Positions 1 to 10,545 of a stretch of 64,000 nt of DNA are shown here, in pieces; position 1 is the stretch's first letter; each line of letters opens with the position of its first letter. Under the pieces are notes generated by a model. That model was not told the origin of the DNA and did not search any database. It saw only the letters and a list, made by a program, of their open reading frames with translations. Location: assembly GCF_029962835.1 (NCBI RefSeq), contig NC_080573.1:30931001-30995000 (forward strand), given 5' to 3'. The DNA comes from Magnolia sinica (taxonomy: Eukaryota; Streptophyta; Magnoliopsida; Magnoliales; Magnoliaceae). Made by a program: the position numbers and the translations under genes.

Positions 1-70
1 CCAGGAAGATCCAGGACCCGAATCGTCTACAAAAACCGTCTAAGGCAAGGTGCTTTGTAAAGAGACTCTT

Positions 71-564
71 TGGGCCGGTGACCCCAACACCAGCAGCCAG
101 CTAGCCGTGTCAAAGCTCTGTCGGCTCCATATATATATATTCCATGTCGGTCATCCATTTTTCCAGTTTATTTTAGGGTATGAGCCAAAAAATCAGATAG
201 TTCCAAATCGCAGGTGGACCACACCACAGAAAAACAGTGTTAACTGACTTCCCACCCATTAAAATCTTCCTAGGGTCCAGTGTAATGTTTATTTGCCATA
301 AAACCTGTTGATAAGGTCACATAAACCTAAATGAAACAAAAACACAAATATCAGCTTCATCCAAAACTTCTATGACCCTAAAAAGTTTTCAACGGCAAGT
401 GTTTACTTCCCATGTTTCCTCTAGTGTGGTCCACCTGAGATTTGGATTTCCATGAAATGAGCTGAAAATTATGATGGATAGCGTGGATGGACCAAATACA
501 TCATGGTGAGGCTCACAGAACTTTGACACCGCTAGGTGGGTGGCGTTGGGAGATCACTGGCAAA
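71..564. mobile_element. Non-autonomous TIR element, GTGGGCCC repeat family 1
   Basis: The two ends are inverted copies of about 55 bp. The left arm, with GTGTCAAAGCTCTGT at about 109-123, pairs with the right arm's ACAGAACTTTGACAC. The interior has the hallmarks of the commonest repeat in the window: a 'gtccatcc' segment, 'agtggaccacacc', 'cttcctaggg' and 'atcatggtgaggcycac'. No coding capacity is seen. Target duplications were not resolved, so the superfamily is open; Mutator-like is likely from related copies with 9-10 bp duplications. The short open frame over the left arm is not a gene. Confidence 0.6.
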
Positions 565-1700
565 ACCAGTGGCCATTAGGATGTATTGGCCCTAAGAAAG
601 TATTAACTGTACTTGTCATCATCGCTGCTGCTTCTTGTTGTGTAGTCCACTTAAGTCTTGAATTTGCCTAATTTTGAACTACATGGACGTTGGATTGACG
701 TCTCAAAATTTTGCTAACATGGGAATTAAATGTCCTCAGGGCGTTACCTTTAATTTCTCAATCTAAGTGTATATTTGTGCATGCATTCGCACGTGTTTGG
801 GATCAAAATGACAGATTATGGATCCACTAAAACCTCCTAACCAAGTGAAAATTTGAAATTGGCAAAGAATGGAAAACATTCCACTATGCCACTATGCATT
901 CCACGGTGCCACTATTAAAAAAATTAATAATAAGTTTTTTGATAAACCCTGGTGGAACCACCATCAGCACGACGGTACCACTGCCAAAATTTGGACAGCA
1001 ATCGAAGGTGTCATCCTCAAACCGCCGGTGCTACCGCCATCGTCTGTTTAACAATAAACAGCAATGTTCAGCAAGTGGCAAATTCAATGTGTTGACTTCA
1101 AATTTTCATATATTTTGTTTTACAAATCTCATTGAGGTAATTCAAAAGCTAAATTAAAATTTGATAAGTTTAGTTTTTTTTTTTTTAAGAAAAAAAAAAA
1201 GAGTAAATTCAAAGGAGGTTGATTTTAGGACGTTTTAGAAACTATATAAAAAAAGAAATCATCGGTTTCAAGCAGCTGGTACTTCTGAAATTTTAAGAAA
1301 ATTTTTGAAACTTGAAATAAAATCAAAATTTGTGGGGCTAAACTAGATTTGATGATGAATTACTAGAAAAATTATAAAAAATAATCTAGTAACTAAAGTA
1401 CCAAAAACATTATAATCAATAGACCTTAAAACTGAAAATTTCAACAATTGCACATTGTCGATGGACTATGCATATATTTTTCATCTTAGAATTTTTATAT
1501 TCAGTATCTTCACGGATTTGCTTATAATCATTATAGGAATCATCATATATAATTAAATTACTTTTTTCTATCTTTAGTTTATTTTATTAATTTAGGTACT
1601 TCTAGTATAGTTCAATTAGGATTTTTATTAGGATGATTAGAGTCAAATATTTGTTTTCTGTAATTATAAATAGATCATGCTATGAATTTAGCTAATCCGA
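565..1700. other. Non-coding AT-rich stretch, nothing identified
   Basis: No conserved open frame, splice pattern or transposon terminus was recognised. The segment contains homopolymer runs (T and A tracts near 1166-1200) and a short stretch with repeated 'ggtgccact'-like words at about 880-1040. The overlapping short frames at 869-1157 lack codon structure and homology that I recognise. Confidence 0.5.
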
Positions 1701-1714
1701 ACCCTAATCACCCT

Positions 1715-4700
1715 ATACGAGAAATCTTGTTACTTAACATATTCTAAAAATGCCTAGATTAACCGAACTAGATCCAGACAACCTGTTAGTGGTCCACTAA
1801 ACCTGAAACTGTAGAAAGACGTTTGTCTTGTTGGGCTTGATGTCTATCGTGTATGTTGTGTCGAGCCGTTATGTAGAATCGTTCAATTTTGAGTCAAATG
1901 ACAACACATGTGTTGTGTGAGGCTAGATGGAAATCACCAAAAACTTAAGTTAATTATCCACCTTCGATCTTTTACCAAATTATGACTTTCGGGCGATTAA
2001 ATCGCAACCAAACTTAGGATGCTAATGTAGAATAATGTTCTACACATATCCATATAGTCACGACCCCGATCGACGATTGGTAACCATCAAACTGACTTTT
2101 GATCATAATTGTTAATCAGTGTGTTCGATTTGCAGGCCGATCACTCTGCTTAGATCACCACTTAGGGAAACTATCCCATGGAGTAGATTGAATAGCATAT
2201 CTCCCAATGAACCCCAACAGTTAGAAATAATATTTCATATGATTAGTATACCTAAAACTTAGCAATTATGGCCATTTACATCACTTTTTATGCTATAAAA
2301 TGGCTATTAGGGGCAGCCCCCTTGCTCCCATACTATTGCAATGATGATGCAATAGTATGTGTAATGATTTGTTAAATGCAATGCACATGACAAGCTTTGG
2401 TTCAAGTTGAATAAATATACCCTAACTTCTCCACTTGCCGAAGCGATTAGCCAATTAGTTCAAGTTTCTGATGGGCAGGATCCAACTATGTCGACAAGTC
2501 GTATGACATACTTTTGTATTGACTGGGTATTGAGTGTTATGTAGTGTTAAGGAATGACATAAGCAAGAGGGTTAAGAAGGAAATAGGTGTTACACAATGT
2601 TAATGTTAGAAAAAATGAAGCTGATCGAAGATTTGAATGATTGGGTGGACGGTAGCGTCGTAAGGATTGGGTTAAGTGGTTTGAATTAGGGTATTTGCTA
2701 CTAAGGAGGCTAGAGGATGGGATTGATTGAGCTTTGCCTGGGCTAGACTCCTTCCTATTGCTCTCACCTCTCCTTAGCGGAGGGATGGAAGTGGCTAAGG
2801 GGAGAAGCTAAGGAGCTTCTGACTCTATTGGATCCTCTACATTTTCTGATGTTACTGGATGATATAGATCTTTTGGGATGGAGAGGTGTGTTGGGTAGTG
2901 AGGGATGATTGACTCTACTAGATGATAGAAATGAGAATGGGAGGGGGCTATTTATAAGCCCCAAACCCATTTTTTGGTAATTCTTGGCAAGCTCAAGGTT
3001 AGAGTAGCGTTTAATGTTTGGAATTTCATATTGTCATATGGTGCAGTTTGGATGGTTGGATCACCCGATAAAATAGTAATTTTGGGCTCAATGAGGGGTA
3101 CAGAGGACTTTCCACAACCCCCACATACTACTGGTTAGCAAGGAGACCTCACATCTATTTTAAACCTCCTGCCAAGGCAGGAGGTGTGCCACATGGTAGG
3201 CAGTGGGTAACTCGCGGCCTAAGCCACGACCTACCTCCTGCTTTGGTATGTGGTCTCTCACAAGTGTGTGGGAGCTCTAATTTCCTCAGGGTTTATTTGT
3301 TAAAGATGCTTCGGACCTTTGGTGGGCTTATGAGTTTGGTGTAATACCTTGAATTTTAGAAGTCGAGTACGAATTCAATCCTTGATATTCCAGGTGTCAC
3401 TTATGCTTTTACGAAAGCGTGAATTAATGATGTTTTTACCTTAATAATATCTAGGCAATCATAAAACTAAGCTAAATAGTGCAACATACTCTGAAATAAA
3501 TGTATTTTAAATAAGCAACATAATAAAATATATAATGCACATCTATCCAAAGTATGTGGGCCACAGTGGGGCCCAATATATAGTTCCAAAAGTAAATCAA
3601 AATGTGTTAAAGATAAAGTTCGTCCATCATAAAATATTTGTCATATCCAATCGAGCAGCGAGCCAGCTACAATGACTTGTCTAATAGCTAGAACTAGGAG
3701 AAATCCTCATTTAGGTCCATCCACACGCCTTCAATGCATATGATTCAATAACTCCTGCATCTATAGTAAGGTTTGATTGGTGTTTTAAAACATCGCCCCA
3801 GAGTGGGAGTGAGTGATCAACTCAGTGGTTTCATTAATTTTAAGTTACACATATTATCAACTCAATCAACACAGGTAATGATAGAACGTGTAAATAAATA
3901 CTTCCTAACTACTCTTGTTAAGTATACAATGTTATTATAAAATGATGTATGATCCTTACATTTTAATACTCCCTCGCAAGTGAGTTCAACGCCTATTTTG
4001 TGAATGGTAACACTTCCTCATCACGTGATTCCAACGCCAAATCGTAACAACCTATTCTAGTATGATGCAATTGACATGCATGATTAGACGGGTATATTAA
4101 GTCCTATTTATTCAACATATTGGGAAAGCTAGAGTACTTCTATTACTAGTCTCAACCGGATTAATAGGCTCAGAACGACCGTAACAACTCTTCACCTATG
4201 TCCCTTGATCCGTTTTGGGGTGTTACCATAATCAATCATATATGGAAGGTAAGTTATCATTATCATTGCTCAATGAACACTACACGGAGGTTGGTCATCC
4301 CAACATAAGCTGATAACTTGAACATGATATCTCATACAACCATGCTCTGCTTATGAGTCTTGTAGGATCGTAGCACTAATGGTTATAAGCAGACTCATTC
4401 AATGGAAATTAGGGTATCATAGGTTCAATCGCTAGTTATCATACATTATAAACATAAGATGATCAGTCGGACATTAGACTAATCTAATTGACATGGGAGA
4501 ACCCCAACACAATTGACATTGGGTGCAAAGCATCCCACGTAGTCCAGCTATTGTTGGCCATCCATATTCGACCTCGGTCAATCAAACAAGCCAAGGGTGG
4601 TCGACTTAATAGTGACGCCCCTTAATTTGGATGAATTGTCGACTGACTCAACATCAAGGACAATTCTAATAATCAAACTAATAACCAGATAATCACTAAA

Positions 4701-5855
4701 CAATCATACCGAGATCATATATGCATAAACCCTAAAATCGGTAAGCTTGTTCATTCATGTATTTCATTGAGCATGTGAACAATCATAAATAAGTAATAAC
4801 AAGAATTGTAGTCATAATAGAGATGTAGTCATGTTATCATATAATAAACTATTTATAACAAAGGATCATTAACTCAGACCCTCAAAGGTCGATAAAAGGT
4901 AACTTAAGAGTAAATATCTACACCTTGTAATGGTTCACCTAACTTAGGGCGCTCTTAGGGTTAGTGCTTAGGGAAAGATCATTGGAACCAAGAAAATCAC
5001 ATAAGTTTTCGTAAGATTTGAAAAATTTTCACCCAAAAGATCTAGATTTTAAAAATAAGACTCGAACCTTACCTTCAATTGTTAGCGAAAAGACTCCGAT
5101 GAAGGGTATGGGAGTGGTTAGAATATTGATCAAAGGGGAGGAAAGTAAATCCCAAACAATCTCTCCCTCTCTCTCTCTCTCACTTCTCCTCTTTCTCTCT
5201 CTTCCAATATTAGGGCACAAAAATTGTACGGGAAGAGAGGGTGTGAAATAAAATATTATTTATAATGTCATAATGTGTGCAAATGGTCCCAATGCCCCAT
5301 TTTTCATTATATTAACCATGTGGGATGTTGTTTCTAACAAATGGGACCCACTGGGAGGTGTACGTGTCAACCTAAGCCATTAGATAGGTGTCCCACTAAG
5401 AGATATATGTTTGGATACAACCATTTAATGATCGAACATGTCAATCAATTGGGAAGGTCTTAACTCAGATCGACAATCACCGAGTGTTGATTGGGGTTAC
5501 AATTATACGAATGTTCGTAGGGTAATAATATAGATCGATGCCCTAAATTTGGTCACCATCTAATGGTCTAAAAACTGTAGCTTCGGCAAAGAGTGAAAGG
5601 TGATAATTTCACTTAAGTTCAGGTTATCACGTAAGGCACTCGCACATTTCATGCACTCGACTTGCGGGCCAGAGTTGAGCAATCTTAAACGCTCTCTCTC
5701 GGCTTAATATCCACGACAGACACCAAGCCTAATAAGATAAATGTTGTTTTATAGTTTCGAGGTTAGCGGACTACAAACGCGCAATCTAGACCTAATTCGG
5801 TTAATCATAGCATTTCTGGAATAAGTTCAACCTCGGGATTTCTCATGAGTGTTAA
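1715..5855. mobile_element. Element with long (about 400 bp) diverged inverted ends
   Basis: The left end (about 1715-2100) and the right end (about 5450-5855) are the same sequence in opposite orientation. The outer tips are 'gagaaatc..cttaacatattctaaaaatgcctagattaaccg' on the left and its diverged complement on the right; shared words include AGATTAACCG/CGGTTAATC and GATGTCTATCGTG/CACGACAGACACC. They are diverged but alignable over several hundred bases. This is either one DNA transposon with long terminal inverted repeats or two inverted copies of one repeat. The interior has no recognisable transposase, so it would be non-autonomous or gutted. Confidence 0.5.
2560..3330 (-). repeat. LTR-promoter-like segment inside the inverted-end element
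   Basis: On the minus strand a TATA box (GCTTATAAATAGCCCCC, about 2945-2961) precedes a pyrimidine-rich leader, the arrangement seen in plant LTR promoters. A similar one occurs at about 28228 in this window. Nearby, 3165-3184 is a perfect hairpin (CCTCCTGCC-AA-GGCAGGAGG). No LTR partner or primer site could be tied to it, so this is a tentative LTR fragment. The minus-strand open frame 2764-2970 falls in it and is not considered a gene. Confidence 0.3.
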
Positions 5856-6041
5856 CTAGTGTTGGGATCAGCAATTAGTGGAAATGGGTATTCGACTCTA
5901 ATTGTCATAATCTATCAATTTTAGTAGAATTAAGGCATTTAGTTGTGCTAGTATGACATTCTGATAGTTCCATTCATGGATAAATTAGAGTTTCATGGAA
6001 TTTTATAGGACGTTACATTTAGGCTTGGACTTACTTTTAGG

Positions 6042-7344
6042 TAGAGTTGGGCATCGGACCTAGTCTGACCGAATTCGGTCCAACCCGATCAGATCCGAAA
6101 TCTACGCGGTCGGATCCGAACCCGATCCGATTCGGCAACGAGTATAAGCCATCGGAGTAAACCGATCAGATACACGGTTAGTCTGACCCGAACCGCCGAA
6201 CCGAGTCGATCCTAATCAGATTTTTTTAACGGTGAAAATCATTATCCTCGTTGCTATTTTCAGTGTGGTCCATTTGAGCTTTAGATATGATTCATTTTTT
6301 TACCAAATGCTCTAAAATGATTATGAAAAATAGATAAACGGTATGGATATAATAAATACATCATTGTGGGGCCCATCTTAAACTCATTTGAGCCCTTTGT
6401 ACAACTCGTAGCTCAAGGGTCGAGGCTTTAAAAACTACAGCTGTAAAACAGCTATGAACGGCATTAGTGGCGAGCATGTTTTAAGGTGGGTCTGATCACG
6501 GTGCATGTGTTATATCATGGTGCATGTGTTATATCAAAACCGTTCATCCATTTGGCGAGCATGTTTTAAGGCTTGGGACGAAAAATAAGATAGATCTAAC
6601 TATTAAGTGGGCCACACTAAAAAAAGCAGTGAAGAATGAACGTTTATCATTGAAACCCTTTTTGGGGTCATGGTCTGATGGAAGTTCTGGATGATTTCAA
6701 ATTTATTTTTCCTCTTAATTGAGGTCTTTTTGATCTCATGAACAGATTGGATGGAAAATAAATGTTATGGTGGTCCCTACAAATTGTTTAGAGGTGAAAA
6801 TCATTCTCAGTCGCTATTTGTGGTGTCATCCAGGTGATCTTTGGATATGATCCATTTTTTTGGATAATGTTATAAATTAATATGTAAATATGTATAAACG
6901 GTGTAGATATAATAAATACATCACTATGGGCCATATAACTTTGATCTCCTTTGAACCGTTCGTGCAACTCGCAACTTGAGGAGCATCCTCTTTGCACGAC
7001 ACGTACCTATGCTAGTGCGTAAGCCAGTTATATAGCTACGGCGTGTAGTACACCAGTAAATCCTTTTACTAATGTACACAGTAACTCTATTGGGGCCCAC
7101 CTTGAATGCATTTGATTTATCCACGCCGTCCATTCGTTTTTGTGGATCATTTTAATGGTTGAACCCAAAATTGATGTGAATGGATCAGTTTTCGGGTCGG
7201 GTCGAGTCGAATTAGGGTCAATCCGAACCCGACTCGAAAAGTTTCGGATCTGGATGGGGCTACCCGATCCGCACCGATCCAGACCGTCAGATCAGTTCTG
7301 ATCGGGTCGGATCCACCGGATCAGGTCTATTTTGCCCAACTCTA
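6042..7344. mobile_element. hAT-like non-autonomous element
   Basis: The ends are inverted 12-mers, TAGAGTTGGGCA at 6042 and TGCCCAACTCTA ending at 7344. They are flanked by an imperfect 8-bp duplication (cttttagg / gttttggg, 6 of 8). Just inside both ends lies 'ccgatccgaacc'-type sequence in inverted orientation. TIRs of the TAGAG..GGGCA type with 8-bp duplications are typical of the hAT superfamily. The middle (about 6232-7170) is occupied by one or two family-1 repeat pieces that look like later insertions. No transposase is encoded. Confidence 0.6.
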
Positions 7345-7790
7345 GTTTTGGGTTGGTTTAAGTTGGTTTGACTAGATTTTGACTCAACATGTCAATTCAG
7401 CATGACTCAAGGAGTTGACTTAATGAGCTAACTCCGAAAGTCGAGTTTCAAGATTCCATGGCTTAAGCTTATAGGGCTTAGAGTCTTGGGTTAGAGCTAG
7501 GATAAGGGTTTAGTATTTGGATCATGGGTTGAATTAGGGGTTGATTAGCCATCGAGACGGTTTAATGCAATCAACTTGTTGGCCTAGGGGTGGGGTGTCT
7601 AAAGACCCATACCCTAAACTGATATGGTAAACTGGATGGAGTGTGTAGATAAAATCCATACATTACAATGGCCACTTAAAGCCCCTTCTTGTGACCGGCT
7701 TGGGATAGGTAAGGGTAGTACCCTAATCTGCCTCTCAATGAGTTTTGAAAATAGTTATTAATTAATGTTAATAAATACTTAAGAGAGAAG
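7345..7790. other. Non-coding stretch, nothing identified
   Basis: No coding frame or repeat terminus was recognised. A 'ggggtggggtgtctaaagacccat' segment near 7586-7609 resembles the end of the Tat-like LTR found at about 28670, so this may be an old LTR edge. Confidence 0.35.
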
Positions 7791-9090
7791 GAAAAGGGGT
7801 GATCACACTGTTAGAAACACTATTTAGAACAACACTCACCCTCCAAACTTTTTTCTTGGTATGGTACACTTGAATCATTGATGACTCTAAAAACTGAAAG
7901 TGTATGCAATTGTTTCTCATGGTGTGGCCCACCTGAATAATGATCAGCCTGATATTTTGAGTCTTCTAGTAGCATGGGATTAAGCATCTAATTGTTGGAG
8001 TGGATCTCGTGTACACATCAGGGTGGGTTAAGGGTGTGTGCACGGGTGTTTTTTTGTTACGGAGAATATTCAAGTCCAATCGACTGACCATGGTTAAGGT
8101 CCACCCTGCAGATAACTTCCAACCTTTCCGGTGAATACTACATCTAACCCGTTTAATAGGTTGCCCCCATAATGATCATCACCATTTCAAAACTTCACTT
8201 ATTAAGTGGACCACATTTATGTTTCACTGTTTACCAATGTGTAGAAGTTGGTTTATGCGGCGATCACTTGATTGGCAGATAGGATGAACCATTGCACTAA
8301 AATATCCCATGTGACCTGCACTTAATACTTTAAAAATTATAATATGAGTGAACTATAGCATCCGGACCGTTGCTTTATACGGCGATCACTTGATTTTTTT
8401 AATTTTTTTTTTGGGTTTTTTAGACACGCAGCCACAGGTGGGATTTCACCACCTACAGGTATCGAACCCTAGTGTTGAAATTCCTAGGAATCTACCACTG
8501 AGGCAAGGATAAGAACCCTCTAGACCGTTAGACTTCGAACTCTTTTTTAAGCATACCAGGTGAAACAGGTGGAGAGGGACACATTCCTTTGTTTTTAAGG
8601 GCTCACAAGATATTTATGTAAGATCCACTGGTGTAGTTAGAAGCGTAAGATCATACTAGGCTCAGAGTAAGAAAACAAGAGTGACCCGTGATTTCGGTGG
8701 ACTATGATAAAGGAAACAGTTTGGAGAGAAACGTCCACCATTAAAATTATAGGGCGCACGTAATGATTACATGCAATCCACTCCACTCATTAGATGAAAA
8801 ATGCAAAATTACGTTTGATTACCAAAAATCATGCTCATCCATATATCAGGTGGGCCACATCAAAGGAAAAAAGATTTGGAGGATAAGCATTGTCCTGTAT
8901 GCTATCTCTGATAGTGTGGTTCACTTAATCAGGAATATGACTGATTTTTTTTCCCCACTTAGCATAACATGGGGTGACACATATTGGGGTATGGGTGGAT
9001 TTCACGTAAACACTACAGTGGGCCCACTTGAGCCGGCCACTATTTTCCTTTTCTCACTTTATTTATTAACATTAATTACCCTATTAATTA
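7790..9090. mobile_element. Repeat family 3, long copy, with SINE insertion
   Basis: This aligns collinearly with 21535-22800. Shared blocks include 'cctccaaactttttt..ttggtatggt', the 'ccaacctttc' block (about 8130), 'tatgtttcac..tttaccaatgt' (8220) and a final 'gtgggcccacttgagcc' block at about 9020. It is a non-coding element of about 1.1-1.25 kb carrying GTGGGCC motifs. It is interrupted at about 8393-8545 by a minus-strand SINE-like sequence. The 110-residue open frame over its right part is a by-product. Confidence 0.55.
8393..8545 (-). mobile_element. tRNA-derived SINE-like retroposon
   Basis: Read on the minus strand there is an A-box-like GCCTCAGTGGTAGATT (about 8490-8505), then a B-box GGTTCGATACC (about 8459-8469), then an A-rich tail (the T-rich run 8393-8420 on the + strand). 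Box spacing and order match tRNA-derived SINEs transcribed by RNA polymerase III. It lies inside a family-3 repeat whose second copy at 21.5-22.8 kb lacks it, which supports insertion. Target duplications are not clear. Confidence 0.55.
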
Positions 9091-9614
9091 ATTAATGGCT
9101 ATATTAAAAGTTGTCGGTTGGACTTCCAACAGTCGGACCATCAATAATAATTGGACCATCGAGTTTCTCTTCTCTAAAACACCCAAAGAATCCACCATGT
9201 AAAATCCACTCAGTTCTTGAGGTGACAGATAATAATTGGACCATCAATAAAAAATCTGAGCACGATTAAAATCTCATGTGGGCCACACCAATGGAACAAT
9301 GTAAAATTGCTCCCAAAACCGGTTAGATCACATGGCGTGGCCCACCTGAGTTTTATATCAGGCCTATTGTTTTATCTGCTCTCCTTCCTGGTGATTTACA
9401 CCTGAATAATCCGTTTGAAAAAAGATACATACCATGGTGGCCCCACCAACGTTTGGAATCCATCTCGTTTTTTCATGTGGTGTGGTCCAATTGAGTTGTG
9501 GATGTAGCTCATTTCTGACCTTACGATTTAAATCTTTCTATAGAACTTGATAGACGGAGTGGATTTCACATATACCCCACATACTTGGGGGTGGTAGTAG
9601 TCCAATGATCCACC

Positions 9615-10030
9615 GGGATGCGGATTTCCTTCCAAAAGCATTTGCAGGAAGTTCCTGCGTTGGAAACATAGGTGGGGCCCAATGTGATATTTGTGTGAAA
9701 TCAACCCCGTCCATCCATTTTGTGAGCTCATTTTAGTAATTGAGGCGAAAATCGAACAGGATCCAAGACTCAAGTGGGCCGCACTAAAGGAAAAGGTAGG
9801 TAGGAAAATTCCTACTGTATAAACCTTCCCGGAGTCTACAGAGATATTTACATGCCACCCATACCGTTCATAACGTCATTCCTACTTGGATGAACTGAAA
9901 ACACAAATATTAGCCTGATTTAAAACTTCCGTGGCCCCATAGAACCCTCAACCAGGTGTCGAAACTCCTGAGAGTCTACGACCGGAGTAAGAGTAAGGAC
10001 CACTCAGGCTTTTGCAGGAAATCCGCGTCC
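9615..10030. mobile_element. Mutator-like MITE with 9-bp target duplication and empty-site proof
   Basis: The element is flanked by a perfect 9-bp duplication, tgatccacc at 9606-9614 and 10031-10039. The paralogous promoter of WAP copy 2 has a single tgatccacc at about 61278-61286, so the unoccupied site is in the same window. Its ends are inverted (GGATGCGGATTTCCT / GGACGCGGATTTCCT, 14 of 15). Inside are family-1 words (gtggggcccaatgtgat) and, at about 9955-10008, a fragment resembling the SINE at 8.4 kb. A 9-bp duplication fits Mutator-like transposition. It lies roughly 100 bp upstream of the CT-rich 5'UTR. Confidence 0.8.
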
Positions 10031-10104
10031 TGATCCACCACCATTTTCATAATATCGATAGAGAATCATTGATAAAGACAGCCAATCCCCAACAGCCGAG
10101 AGGG

Positions 10105-10139
10105 GGTTTTGTTTCGAAAACTCTTCTCTCCCGCTCAAC

Positions 10140-10207
<68 letters not shown>

Positions 10208-10366
10208 AAAACATTCGTTCTGCAGTTTCCGTCGAAGATTTGGCGGGAAATACAAGGATTCCAACGGTCGTTCCGCCAGTTCGAAGATACCAACGGCTTC
10301 TTTGTTCTTTTTTTCTTTCACACCCACGAGCAACAAAAGCCTGGACTTGAATTTGATCTTGTATCT
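10105..10366 (+). other. WAP: WAP copy 1 predicted 5'UTR exon
   Basis: This is non-coding exon homology to about 61380-61634 upstream of WAP copy 2. It contains 'tctcccgctcaact', a (CT)n run at 10143-10200, then 'gcagtttccgtcgaagatt', 'ggattccaacgg' and 'ccgccag' in the same order as copy 2. It ends at a consensus donor, TATCT|GTAAGC, at 10366/10367. The transcription start is not determined. If still used, the exon would splice over about 28 kb to the acceptor at 38362. Confidence 0.5.
10143..10200. repeat. (CT)n microsatellite in the copy-1 5'UTR
   Basis: A pure CT dinucleotide run in the predicted 5'UTR. The same position in copy 2 (61443-61471) has a shorter run. Pyrimidine repeats are common in plant leaders near the transcription start. 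Both strands yield long low-complexity open frames (Ser-Leu or Arg-Glu repeats) that are artefacts. Confidence 0.9.
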
Positions 10367-10545
10367 GTAAGCTCTCTCTCTCTCTCTCTACATATATTTC
10401 GATCCAAAGTAGTAGATGAAGTTAATTTCAGTGTTTTTCATGGGTTTTGCTTTCACTGAAATCAACGATTTTCATGTTGGAATTGGATTTTTCAGATCAT
10501 TTTGGTTCATTTTTAATTTTTAATCTGATACTTATTTGCTATTTC

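Larger units (their letters stand above)
9290..10545 (+). promoter_or_regulatory. Duplicated WAP promoter, 5'UTR exon and intron-1 start (copy 1)
   Basis: This region aligns with the sequence in front of the second WAP gene at about 60950-61860. Matching blocks are the upstream 'acctgagttttatatcagg' and 'tggtgattta..cctga' (9350-9420 vs 60990-61050), 'gatagacggagtgga' (9549 vs 61203), 'CGATAGA..ATCATTGATA' (about 10056-10075), the CT run, 'tgcagtttccgtcgaagatt' (10221), and 'atttgatctt gtatct' ending in a GTAAGC donor. The homology continues into intron 1 until about 10545 and then stops. It is interrupted by a 416-bp element at 9615-10030. No coding sequence follows until 38363. Confidence 0.75.

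Noticed and set aside
5158..5205. CT-rich run as a possible further 5'UTR
   Set aside because: No similarity to the WAP leader beyond the dinucleotide, and no downstream exon; it lies inside the inverted-end element.
8763..9095. 110-codon + frame
   Set aside because: It lies fully in a family-3 repeat and has no counterpart frame in the second copy at 22.4-22.8 kb.
10004..10459. Overlapping open frames with Ser-Leu or Arg-Glu runs on both strands around the CT microsatellite
   Set aside because: They are translations of (CT)n in a predicted 5'UTR. Frames exist on both strands and have no conserved flanks.
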